The translations under genes were made by a program, and so were the position numbers. Shown in pieces: positions 33,001 to 40,785 of a DNA stretch of 45,829 nucleotides. Below the pieces are notes generated by a model. That model did no database searches. It was not told where the DNA came from and saw nothing but the letters and a program-made list of their open reading frames with translations. The DNA lies in NCBI GenBank assembly GCA_947168965.1, contig CAMVNW010000006.1:1-45829 (forward strand). The letters run 5' to 3'. This stretch comes from an uncultured Caryophanales bacterium (GTDB taxonomy: Bacteria > Bacillota_I > Bacilli_A > RF39 > UBA660). Position 1 is the first letter of the stretch. The number at the start of each line of letters is the position of its first letter.

Positions 33001-34284
33001 TTATATTCCTATATTTATTAGTGATATTCTAAATGTTGTACTAGTGTCTATATCTTTTGAATTTTGATAATTGAATATCGAATTGTTTCCTCTTGTTAAG
33101 TATGGATTATCTGTTGTTGGATATGAGTTGTTTGATGTCCAACTTTTTGTTTCTGATAGTGCATATCCTAATGATGATTCATTTTCGTTATCTAGTATTA
33201 CAAATTCTTTATTTCCAGATAAATTATATACTCCTGTTATATTTCCTGTTGTTGTATTATTTTCTAAGTTTCCATATACTGAATTTGTTAAATATGCAGT
33301 TGCTGCCCATTCACTATTTCTTGTCATGTGTGTATTTACATTTTTTAATCCATATATGTTGTTTTCGTTTGTCATTTGAATTGCTGATTCATTTGCTTGT
33401 GTATAATTGATATTTGTCCATGATGTTTGACTTGGCTTTATTATTGGGTTGTTATTGTTATTTGAGGTTTCATATTTTCCTATCCATATTCCCGATAGTT
33501 CTTGGTTATTGTATGTAAATGCTGGATGTGTTAACCATTGTCCTGTTGTTAATCCATTTGCTTTTGTTGTTGATATACTTTCAAATACTATATTTATTGG
33601 TTGTGAACTTGATGAAGAAAATATTTGATATCTGAATCTTGGTATCCATACAAAATATGCAAGTACGTCTGATTCTAATATTGGTGTTCCTGCTGGGGCA
33701 TTCATATATTCATATCTACTTTTTGAGTTTGCGTTATTACTTTTAAATTCATTAACTAATACTGCATTGGCCCAATTTTTTTCTTGATAATTATACCAAT
33801 GTGATGTTATATCTGCTTTTACCCATTTGCTTTGACTACTATCATATTTAACTGGGATCATTGATTCTTGTAATTGTGGTTTGCTTACATATTGAATTAA
33901 TTCTGTACATTCTGTATTTTCTTTAATTTCATATTTAAAACTATTATACTGTGCTTCATAAGTAGCTTTTATTACATTTGAATAGTCTATTTCATCTCCA
34001 TTTATATCTTTAAATGGTGTTTCTAGAATTCCATTATCTATTAATGTTTGTATTGGTATACAATATGTACTTCCGTTTGATTCGTAACTATAGCTATATT
34101 TTCCTGCATTATTTTGTATATATATTTCTGCTGCTGATGCTAAAATTTTTGTATTTGCATCGCTTATTCTCGTTTTATTTTCTTTTATTCCTTTCATCAT
34201 ATTTGGTATTGCTAACAATGATATAAGTGCAATTATTGTTATTACTGCTAAAAGTTCTATTAATGTAAATCCCCTTTTATTCAT
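33001..34284 (-). CDS. Type IV pilin-like surface protein with large C-terminal adhesin-like domain
   Basis: The N-terminus MNKRGFTLIELLAVITIIA is a class A prepilin signal with cleavage after Gly5 and Glu at mature position 5. The 427-residue product is far longer than ordinary pilins. After the pilin helix comes a domain with paired Cys, then blocks VLAYFVWIPRFRYQIF, LSGIWIGKYETSNNN, TRNSEWAATAYLTNSVYG and FRISLINIGI. These recall formylglycine-generating-enzyme/C-type-lectin folds in surface proteins. No pilus assembly genes are near, so assembly must depend on genes elsewhere. A surface-binding role is inferred. Confidence 0.85.
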   Translation of the reverse strand: MNKRGFTLIELLAVITIIALISLLAIPNMMKGIKENKTRISDANTKILASAAEIYIQNNAGKYSYSYESNGSTYCIPIQTLIDNGILETPFKDINGDEIDYSNVIKATYEAQYNSFKYEIKENTECTELIQYVSKPQLQESMIPVKYDSSQSKWVKADITSHWYNYQEKNWANAVLVNEFKSNNANSKSRYEYMNAPAGTPILESDVLAYFVWIPRFRYQIFSSSSSQPINIVFESISTTKANGLTTGQWLTHPAFTYNNQELSGIWIGKYETSNNNNNPIIKPSQTSWTNINYTQANESAIQMTNENNIYGLKNVNTHMTRNSEWAATAYLTNSVYGNLENNTTTGNITGVYNLSGNKEFVILDNENESSLGYALSETKSWTSNNSYPTTDNPYLTRGNNSIFNYQNSKDIDTSTTFRISLINIGI

Positions 34285-34326
34285 ATACTCATCTACTTTC
34301 TATGATATTATTATAAATAAAAAATC

Positions 34327-34355
34327 AAAAAAAAACAACTATTCTTCAGTTGTTT
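34327..34355 (-). terminator. Intrinsic terminator of the DUF177-rpmF operon
   Basis: AAACAACT/AGTTGTTT contains the rpmF TAG stop (34339-34341), with a long T-run on the minus strand. Confidence 0.85.
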
Positions 34356-34533
34356 CTTCTGTACTTTTAATAACTTCTTTTCCTTTGTATGTTCCGCATT
34401 CAGTACATACTCTATGTGGTCTAATTTCTGCTCCACATTTTGGACATTTTACAGTACCGTTTTCACTAATTTTGTAGTGAGTTCTTCTTTTTCTACCTCT
34501 AGTTTTACTTACTTTTCTAAATGGTACAGCCAT
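34339..34533 (-). CDS. rpmF: 50S ribosomal protein L32
   Basis: The product of 64 residues begins [20 protein letters not shown] as L32 proteins do, and has a zinc ribbon with CPKC and CTEC. The ATG at 34533 is preferred over a GTG two codons upstream because MAVP is the conserved N-terminus and GAGGTG lies eight bases before it. It directly follows the DUF177 gene, the usual order. Confidence 0.96.
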   Translation of the reverse strand: MAVPFRKVSKTRGRKRRTHYKISENGTVKCPKCGAEIRPHRVCTECGTYKGKEVIKSTEETTEE

Positions 34534-34548
34534 GTTCACACCTCTTTC

Positions 34549-35025
34549 TTATAATAAATCTTTTAGTTTTTCTAATTCTGGATTTACATTGCCCTTTTGT
34601 TCTGTTACAAATTGCCATCCATCACCTTTTAATTTTTCGGGTTTGGCATTTGGACTAACAACTCTCATGGGAATTTCCATTAATATATTTTCCCATATTA
34701 TTGGTAAAATATCAATAGTATTTTCTATTTTTTTATCATTTTTTACTTCTTCTAGCACGTTTTCAAGCTTATCATCTATTGTAAATGAGAATTTATGTTC
34801 AACTTTCTCTAATGTTATTGCGCATGGTAAGTACATTATTCCTGATACTTTTAGATACAAATTTATGTCGTCCATACTATCTTTTGTTAATTCTCCAGTT
34901 GCTTTTACGTCTTTTATATCTAATAAATCAGTGTTTTCTAGTTGTTCTTTTGTAAAGTTTAATTCTTCATTAATGTCAATTACTTTGTCAACGTTGTTTT
35001 TTAATCTTAGTAAATCTATATTCAT
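34549..35025 (-). CDS. DUF177/YceD-family protein
   Basis: The 158-residue product shows the DUF177 pattern: a central strand region with DLLDIKDVKATGELTKDS, LYLKVSGIMYLPCAITLEKV (one Cys of the family's CxRCL position), and an acidic middle. Members sit upstream of rpmF in most bacteria and affect 23S rRNA accumulation in plants and E. coli. The exact mechanism is not established. GAGGTG precedes the ATG. Confidence 0.9.
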   Translation of the reverse strand: MNIDLLRLKNNVDKVIDINEELNFTKEQLENTDLLDIKDVKATGELTKDSMDDINLYLKVSGIMYLPCAITLEKVEHKFSFTIDDKLENVLEEVKNDKKIENTIDILPIIWENILMEIPMRVVSPNAKPEKLKGDGWQFVTEQKGNVNPELEKLKDLL

Positions 35026-35049
35026 ATTTCACCTCTTCCAAGCAGATTA

Positions 35050-35078
35050 ATTATACAAAATTTTTTATATAAAATCAA
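35050..35078 (-). promoter_or_regulatory. Sigma-A promoter of the DUF177-rpmF operon
   Basis: On the minus strand TTGATT (35078-35073) and TATAAT (35055-35050) are 17 bases apart. The space to the divergent tmcAL gene is only about 90 bases, so the two promoters are packed back to back. Confidence 0.8.
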
Positions 35079-35113
35079 GCAAAAGTGTGTTATTATATTT
35101 TGTAGGTGGTTTT

Positions 35114-36253
35114 ATGACTAATATTGGTATTATTTGTGAATACAATCCTTTTCATAATGGACATGTTTATCATATTGATAAGATTAAGGAGTTATATCCT
35201 GATTCTCGTATTATTCTTGTAATGAGTGGTAACTTTTTACAAAGAGGTGATGTGAGTTTAATAAATAAGTGGGATAAGACTTTAATTGCTTTAAATCATG
35301 GTGTTGATTTAGTTGTTGAGTTGCCTTTTGTTTTTTCTACACAAGGTGCTGATAAGTTTGCTCATGGTGCGATTAGTATTCTTGATAGTTTAGGTGTTGA
35401 TAAGTTAGTATTTGGTAGTGAATGTAATGATGTTTCTTTACTTAAAAATTTAGCTTCAATTCAAGTTAATAATGATGAATATGATTTATTGGTTAAAAAA
35501 TATGTAGATGAAGGTAAAAATTTTCCAACAGCTATGTCTATGGCTTTAGTTGATTGTGGTGGTAAAAGTATTGAAAGTCCTAATGATATTTTGGGTTTAT
35601 GTTATATCAAAGAAATAATAAGTATGGGTAGTAAAATAGAGCCTGTTTCTATTAAAAGAACAAGTGACTATCACAGTAATGATTTGAGTAATATTTGTAG
35701 TGCTAGTGCTTTGAGAGATGCTATTAGAAAAAATATTGATATTTCTGATTATGTTCCTAATGATTCTCTTACTTCTATTAATAGTGATTTATTTGTTGAT
35801 AATTTATATTCTTTCTTGCAATATAAAATTATGACTTGTGATGATATATCGAAATATGTTACTGTTGATGATGGTATTAATTATAGGATTAAAAAGTATA
35901 TTTATGAATGTAAGAATTTAGATGAATTTATTAATTGCATTAAGTCTAAAAGATATACATATAACAGAATTAAGCGTATGCTTATTCATATTTTATGTAG
36001 TTTTACTGATGAAGAGAATAGCAAGTGTTTGGATATACATTATATTAGGGTTTTAGGATTTAATTCAAATGGAAGAGATTTTTTAAATTCTATTAAAAAG
36101 AATTGTTCTGTTCCTATTATTAGCAATTATTCAGGTTATAAAGACATTATGTTAGATATTGAGTTTAGAAGTACGTGTGTTTATTCTCTTTTATTTAATG
36201 ATAGTTCTTGTATTATATCTAGTGAGTATAAAAATAAGCCAATTATAAAATAG
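35114..36253 (+). CDS. tmcAL: tRNA(Met) cytidine acetate ligase
   Basis: TmcAL (YlbM) makes N4-acetylcytidine at the wobble base of elongator tRNA-Met using acetate and ATP. The 379-residue product has the nucleotidyltransferase HIGH-type motif in IGIICEYNPFHNGH, then VMSGNFLQRGDVSLINKW, VVELPFVFSTQGADKFA and the family block SPNDILGLCYIKE. Start at 35114 has GTAGGTGG before it, and family N-termini agree. It is divergent from DUF177-rpmF, as ylbM is next to ylbN-rpmF in Bacillus. Confidence 0.95.
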   Translation: MTNIGIICEYNPFHNGHVYHIDKIKELYPDSRIILVMSGNFLQRGDVSLINKWDKTLIALNHGVDLVVELPFVFSTQGADKFAHGAISILDSLGVDKLVFGSECNDVSLLKNLASIQVNNDEYDLLVKKYVDEGKNFPTAMSMALVDCGGKSIESPNDILGLCYIKEIISMGSKIEPVSIKRTSDYHSNDLSNICSASALRDAIRKNIDISDYVPNDSLTSINSDLFVDNLYSFLQYKIMTCDDISKYVTVDDGINYRIKKYIYECKNLDEFINCIKSKRYTYNRIKRMLIHILCSFTDEENSKCLDIHYIRVLGFNSNGRDFLNSIKKNCSVPIISNYSGYKDIMLDIEFRSTCVYSLLFNDSSCIISSEYKNKPIIK

Positions 36254-36273
36254 TTGGCTTTTATATTTTTTTT
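36236..36273 (+). terminator. Intrinsic terminator of tmcAL
   Basis: AAGCCAA/TTGGCTT surrounds the TAG stop (36251-36253), and a T-rich stretch follows. Confidence 0.75.
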
Positions 36274-36300
36274 GTGTTATCATTATAATGGTGAGTATAT

Positions 36301-37131
36301 ATGAATATAGATATTAATTTTAATAATGAAGAGATTGATACAGTTAAGAAAGATAATAAATTTAAAAAAATTTTTATTATTATTGCTATATGTTTATCTA
36401 TTATTTTTCTTATTATTGTTTATTCTAGATATAAAGCTACAAGTGGATTAAAAGTTTATGAATATAAAATTACTGATCAGGCTTTACCAGATAGTTTTCA
36501 TGGTGTTAAAGTTGTTCATTTTTCAGATATCTATTTTGGTAATACTGTTGATATTAATTATTTAAAAAGTATTGTTTCTTCTATAAATGATTTAAAACCT
36601 GATATTGTTCTTTTTACTGGTGATTTTACTAATAAGGAAATTGATGATGATACAAAGTTTAAGATTATTGATTCATTAAGGTCTATTAATTCTACTATAG
36701 GAAAATACGCTATTAGTGGTGATATTGATAATATAGATTTATTTAATAATATTATGAGTTCTAGTGGTTTTTTGAATTTAAATGATACTTCTCTTAATGT
36801 TTATTATAAGGGTGAAACTCCTATTTTAATTGGAAATCAAGATATTCAGTCTGATTTATTTAGTATTTTACTTATTCATAAGCCTGATGATTTTGATAAT
36901 TTAAATAATGGTTTTAATCTAGTTTTAGCTGGTCATTCTTTGAACGGACAGATAAATATTCCTTTAATTAAGAATTTATTTTTACTTGATGGTTCTAAAA
37001 AATATTATAATCATTTTTATAGTGTTAATGATAATGATTTATATATATCAAGTGGAATTGGAACTACTGATTTTAAGTTTAGACTATTTAATAAACCTTC
37101 TGTAAATTTATACAGACTTACTAAATATTAA
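36301..37131 (+). CDS. Membrane-anchored metallophosphoesterase-like protein with degenerate active site
   Basis: The 276-residue product has one N-terminal membrane helix (residues ~24-42) and a YkuE-type calcineurin-like fold. The motifs are recognisable but altered. HFSDIYFGN stands where SDxHxG is expected, FTGDFTN where GDxxD is expected, ISGDIDN where GNHD is expected, and LAGHSLNGQ where GHTHGGQ is expected. Thus at least three metal-ligand or catalytic His/Asn positions are changed, while LLIHKPD keeps its His. Catalysis is doubtful, and a binding or regulatory role is possible. Confidence 0.82.
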   Translation: MNIDINFNNEEIDTVKKDNKFKKIFIIIAICLSIIFLIIVYSRYKATSGLKVYEYKITDQALPDSFHGVKVVHFSDIYFGNTVDINYLKSIVSSINDLKPDIVLFTGDFTNKEIDDDTKFKIIDSLRSINSTIGKYAISGDIDNIDLFNNIMSSSGFLNLNDTSLNVYYKGETPILIGNQDIQSDLFSILLIHKPDDFDNLNNGFNLVLAGHSLNGQINIPLIKNLFLLDGSKKYYNHFYSVNDNDLYISSGIGTTDFKFRLFNKPSVNLYRLTKY

Positions 37132-37157
37132 AAAATTCACATCTATTGATGTGAATT
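37128..37157 (-). terminator. Intrinsic terminator of the 36-codon gene
   Basis: AATTCACATC/GATGTGAATT is followed by a T-run on the minus strand and includes part of the TAA stop (37156-37158). On the plus strand no T-run follows, so it may only weakly end the metallophosphoesterase transcript. Confidence 0.7.
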
Positions 37158-37266
37158 ATTTAATATTCTTTTCTTTTCTAAATTTGTTAAATAATGTTTC
37201 CATTTTGATATATGTTATGTCATTTATCATATCGTTAAAAATACTTTCCATATGATGTTTATCCAT
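37156..37266 (-). CDS. Small hypothetical protein (36 aa)
   Basis: ATG 37266 has a strong GAGGTGAT ribosome site and the frame ends in its own terminator, so this is likely a real gene despite its size. The peptide is helical and amphipathic (MDKHHMESIFNDMINDITYI at the start, basic KFRKEKNIK at the end) with no membrane segment. I do not recognise it. It is divergent from recU and fills much of an otherwise empty 270-base gap. Confidence 0.6.
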   Translation of the reverse strand: MDKHHMESIFNDMINDITYIKMETLFNKFRKEKNIK

Positions 37267-37359
37267 ATTATCACCTCGTGTTGTTATCTTACCATTTTTC
37301 AAATTCTCTTTCTACTCATTCGACAAAACTAGAAAATATTAGAACTAAATATTTAAAAC

Positions 37360-37388
37360 TTGAAAAAATGTCGTTATTCTAGTATAAT
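37360..37388 (+). promoter_or_regulatory. Sigma-A promoter of recU-pbp1A
   Basis: TTGAAA (37360-37365) and TATAAT (37383-37388) are 17 bases apart, just before the recU ribosome site. Small inverted elements (CGACA at 37321 with TGTCG at 37369; ACTAGAA with TTCTAGT) surround it and could be a regulator site. Confidence 0.8.
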
Positions 37389-37403
37389 TAAAATGGTGAG
37401 GTT

Positions 37404-37976
37404 ATGCGTTATCCAACAGGTGTAAAATTGACTAAAACGAAGGATATTTATTATGGTAATAGAGGTATGAATTTAGAGAATGATTTGAATGAGACAAATA
37501 ATTATTATCTTATTCATGACATTGCGATAGTTCATAAGAAACCTACTCCAATTTTAATTAATAGGGTTGATTATAAAAGTAGATCTGACGCTATTATAAG
37601 GGAGGCCAGATTTAAAATACCTTCTACTACTGATTATAATGGTATATACAGAGGAAAGTATATTGATTTTGAAGCAAAAGAAACTAAAAATAAGACTAGC
37701 TTTCCACTTTCTAATATACATCAACATCAAATTGACCATTTAAGAAGCATAATTAATCACGGTGGCATAGCATTTATTATAGTTAGATTCATAAGTTTTA
37801 ATGAAACATATTATATGGATGCGAATGATTTATTTTCTTTTTTAGATAATAATGATAGGAAATCAATTCCTTATGATTATTTTAAAGAAAAAGGTCATTT
37901 AATTTTAGATAAATATAATCCTCGTGTTGATTATATTTCTGTTATTAATAATTTATATTTTAAGGAGGATGTATGA
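37404..37976 (+). CDS. recU: Holliday junction resolvase RecU
   Basis: RecU cleaves Holliday junctions in recombination and chromosome segregation. The 190-residue product has the family start YYGNRGMNLENDLNETNNYY, then GIYRGKYIDFEAKETKNK with the catalytic Asp/Glu/Lys cluster, and NIHQHQIDHLRSIINHGGIA. It overlaps pbp1A by four bases (ATGA), the conserved recU-ponA pairing of Bacilli. Confidence 0.96.
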   Translation: MRYPTGVKLTKTKDIYYGNRGMNLENDLNETNNYYLIHDIAIVHKKPTPILINRVDYKSRSDAIIREARFKIPSTTDYNGIYRGKYIDFEAKETKNKTSFPLSNIHQHQIDHLRSIINHGGIAFIIVRFISFNETYYMDANDLFSFLDNNDRKSIPYDYFKEKGHLILDKYNPRVDYISVINNLYFKEDV

Positions 37977-40753
37977 GTAACAAGAAAAAAAATGTAAGTT
38001 CTAGTAAAAAAGTTACAAGTTCTAATAAGAATGATAAAAATACTAAGAATAGTTCTAAAAAGGTTTTAAGTGATAAAACTGTTAAGTCAGATAATAAAAA
38101 AAGCGTTAAACGTAAAGGATCTAAAAAGTTACTTATTATTAAGATAATACTTATTGCTCTTTTAGCTGCTATTATTATTGGATGTGTTGCGATTGGTATT
38201 TTCTTTAGTATGATTGTTTCTGAGGCTCCAGATTTTGATCCTCAAAACTTATATACTCAAGAATCTTCGATAGTTTATGCACCAGATGGTAGAGAAATTG
38301 CTAAATTAGGTTCTGAAAAACGTGAAAAGATTACTTATGATGATATGCCACAAGTTTTAATTGATGCTATTGTTGCAACTGAGGATTCGACTTTCTTTCA
38401 ACACAATGGATTTAATGCTGCAAGATTTTTAAAAGCATCTCTTAGTCAAGTATTTGGAGGTGGCGGCGGTGGTGCCTCTACTTTGACAATGCAAGTTTCT
38501 AAAAATGCTTATACTTCTGATGTATCAAGTGGTTTTGAAGGTATTAAGAGAAAGTTCACTGATATTTACTTATCTGTGTTCAAAATTGAAAAAGCTTATA
38601 CTAAGGAAGAAATCATGGAATTCTATGTAAATTCATATTACATGGGTGGTGGAGCTTACGGAGTTGAACAAGCATGTCAAAATTATTTTGGTAAATCTGT
38701 AAGTGATATAAATCTTGCTGAAGCTGCAATGTTAGCTGGTATTTATCAAGCACCTGGTTCTTATGACCCTACTCTTTTCCCTGAAAAAACTGAGGAAAGA
38801 AGACAAGTAGTTCTAAATTTAATGGTTAGACATGGTTATATAACTGAAGAAGAAAGAGAAATAGCTTCTAAACTTACTGTTGATAAATTATTAAGTAAAA
38901 AGAAAGCTGATGGCAATGATGAAATAGATCCAAGATATAAAGATTTTATTGATACTGTAGTTGAGGATGTTCAAAAGAAAACTGGTGGATTAAGTCCTTA
39001 TACTACTCCAATGTTAATATATACTACTATGGATCCTGATAAACAAGAATATGTTACAAATTTAATGAATGGAAATTATTTTGATTGGGAAAATGATAAA
39101 GTTCAAGCTGGTATAGCTGTTATTGATACAAATACTGGTGCGGTTGTTGCAATTGGTGCTGGTAGAAAACGTGAGGGTCTTGATTATAATTATGCTACTA
39201 TGATTAAAAGACAAATTGGTTCTACTTCTAAGCCATTATATGATTATGCTCCACTTATCGAATATAATAATGCATCAACTTATCATTTATTCTATGATGA
39301 GCCTTATACTTATTCTGGTGGAACACCTATTAGAAACTGGGATGGTGGCTATAATGGATTAATAACTATGCGTGAAGCTCTTAGAGTTTCAAGAAATATT
39401 CCTGCATTAAAGGCTTTCCAAGAAAATGAAAATGCTAATATAGTTGAGTTTGTTACAAGTTTAGGTTTAAGTCCTGAATTAGAGGATGGACGTATACATG
39501 AGGCTCACTCAATTGGTGCTTATAATGGTGAATCTCCTCTTACTGTTGCTGCTGCTTATGCTGCTTTTGCAAATGGAGGATATTATACTGAACCATATAC
39601 ATTTACTAAGATTGTTTATCGTAGTAATGATGAGGTTTACGAGTACAAACCTGTTACTAATAAAGTTATGAGCGATGCTACTGCATATATGGTTGCAGAT
39701 ATGCTTGTTACTACTTCTGGTTGGGCAGTTGGTTATAACAGTGTTAATGGTGTTTCATTTGGTAGTAAGACTGGTACTTCTAACTATTCTGATGAGATAA
39801 TGGAACAATATAATTTACCATACGATGCTGTAAATGATTTATGGGTAGCTGGTATTTGTAGAGACTATGCTACTGCTGTATGGTATGGTTATGATGAAAT
39901 TGATCCTAATTTCTATAATCATGGTCATGGTAATACTGCTTTATATTCTCAATTGATTAAAGGAGTATTTACTGGTACTTCATCATTTAGTAGACCTAAT
40001 GATGTCGTAAGTGTTACTGTTGAAAAGGATTCACCTGGTAATGGTTTATTACCAAGTCAATATACTCCTGATAATATGAAAGTTACTGAATTATTTAAAG
40101 CAGGTACTGAGCCAACTCAGGTTTCTACTAGATTTGCTCCTTTAAATGATGTTTCTAATTTGAAGGCATCTATTAATGGTAAAAAAATTCATTTAAGTTG
40201 GGATGCTGCTTCTTCTAATAATTCATTAAGTTATGATTATTTAAAGGGACTATATGCTTCTACATGTAGAAATGTTGATGCATGTATAAGTGCTGTTAAA
40301 GGCGGCGATTTAGTTTATCAAGTATATCTAAAGAAGGCTGGCGGTCTAACATTGATTGATGGTAATGTTACTGGCACATCTGTTGATGTGGATATTCCAA
40401 ATGATGTTGGCGGTAGCGCTACATACGTTGTTAAGGCTACTACTTCTAATAATTCATTAGCTAGTGGTGGTGTTGAAGCTAAGGTTGATATAAGTAGTGT
40501 TGTTAAGGAAATTAAGTTTTCTTTAATTGGTGAGACTAGTATAACTACTACTGCTGGTCATTATCAAGATAAAGGTGTTAAAGTGGAAGAAAATGGTGTA
40601 GATGTTACTTCTAAAGCTACTATTAACATAAGTGTTAATGGTCAAGCATTTGATAATTCTAAACTTTCTACTCCTGGTAAATACACTATAACTTATGATA
40701 TTACATATGGTAATGTTAGTAAGTCTTTAACAAGAAATGTTGAAATAAAATAA
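37973..40753 (+). CDS. pbp1A: Class A penicillin-binding protein (bifunctional PBP1A)
   Basis: The 926-residue enzyme polymerises and crosslinks peptidoglycan. A Lys/Ser-rich cytoplasmic tail (1-52) precedes a membrane helix. The GT51 domain shows EDSTFFQHNGF with catalytic Glu137, GASTLTMQV and YVNSYYMGGGAYGVEQA. The transpeptidase has STSK (Ser417-Lys420), SRN in RVSRNIPALK, and KTGT at 599. The C-terminal ~170 residues hold fibronectin- and DUF5011-like Ig strands (KLSTPGKYTITYDITYGNVS). Translation is coupled to recU. Confidence 0.96.
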   Translation: MSNKKKNVSSSKKVTSSNKNDKNTKNSSKKVLSDKTVKSDNKKSVKRKGSKKLLIIKIILIALLAAIIIGCVAIGIFFSMIVSEAPDFDPQNLYTQESSIVYAPDGREIAKLGSEKREKITYDDMPQVLIDAIVATEDSTFFQHNGFNAARFLKASLSQVFGGGGGGASTLTMQVSKNAYTSDVSSGFEGIKRKFTDIYLSVFKIEKAYTKEEIMEFYVNSYYMGGGAYGVEQACQNYFGKSVSDINLAEAAMLAGIYQAPGSYDPTLFPEKTEERRQVVLNLMVRHGYITEEEREIASKLTVDKLLSKKKADGNDEIDPRYKDFIDTVVEDVQKKTGGLSPYTTPMLIYTTMDPDKQEYVTNLMNGNYFDWENDKVQAGIAVIDTNTGAVVAIGAGRKREGLDYNYATMIKRQIGSTSKPLYDYAPLIEYNNASTYHLFYDEPYTYSGGTPIRNWDGGYNGLITMREALRVSRNIPALKAFQENENANIVEFVTSLGLSPELEDGRIHEAHSIGAYNGESPLTVAAAYAAFANGGYYTEPYTFTKIVYRSNDEVYEYKPVTNKVMSDATAYMVADMLVTTSGWAVGYNSVNGVSFGSKTGTSNYSDEIMEQYNLPYDAVNDLWVAGICRDYATAVWYGYDEIDPNFYNHGHGNTALYSQLIKGVFTGTSSFSRPNDVVSVTVEKDSPGNGLLPSQYTPDNMKVTELFKAGTEPTQVSTRFAPLNDVSNLKASINGKKIHLSWDAASSNNSLSYDYLKGLYASTCRNVDACISAVKGGDLVYQVYLKKAGGLTLIDGNVTGTSVDVDIPNDVGGSATYVVKATTSNNSLASGGVEAKVDISSVVKEIKFSLIGETSITTTAGHYQDKGVKVEENGVDVTSKATINISVNGQAFDNSKLSTPGKYTITYDITYGNVSKSLTRNVEIK

Positions 40754-40755
40754 AG

Positions 40756-40785
40756 ACTCAGGATTTAATCCTGAGTTTTTATTTT
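40756..40785. terminator. Bidirectional terminator between pbp1A and htpG
   Basis: ACTCAGGATT/AATCCTGAGT is flanked by T-rich sequence on the plus side and by a shorter T-run on the minus side. It serves the two convergent genes. Confidence 0.8.

Noticed and set aside
33001-34284. Diversity-generating retroelement target protein
   Set aside because: The distal domain recalls lectin-like DGR targets, but no reverse transcriptase, template repeat or adenine-biased variable repeat is visible in the window.
34532-35050. Plus-strand open frame of 172 codons opposite DUF177
   Set aside because: It mirrors the DUF177 gene on the other strand, which has clear family motifs, promoter and operon context.
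37321-37373. LexA-type SOS box before recU
   Set aside because: CGACA and TGTCG are 43 bases apart and do not match the Firmicutes CGAAC-N4-GTTCG box.
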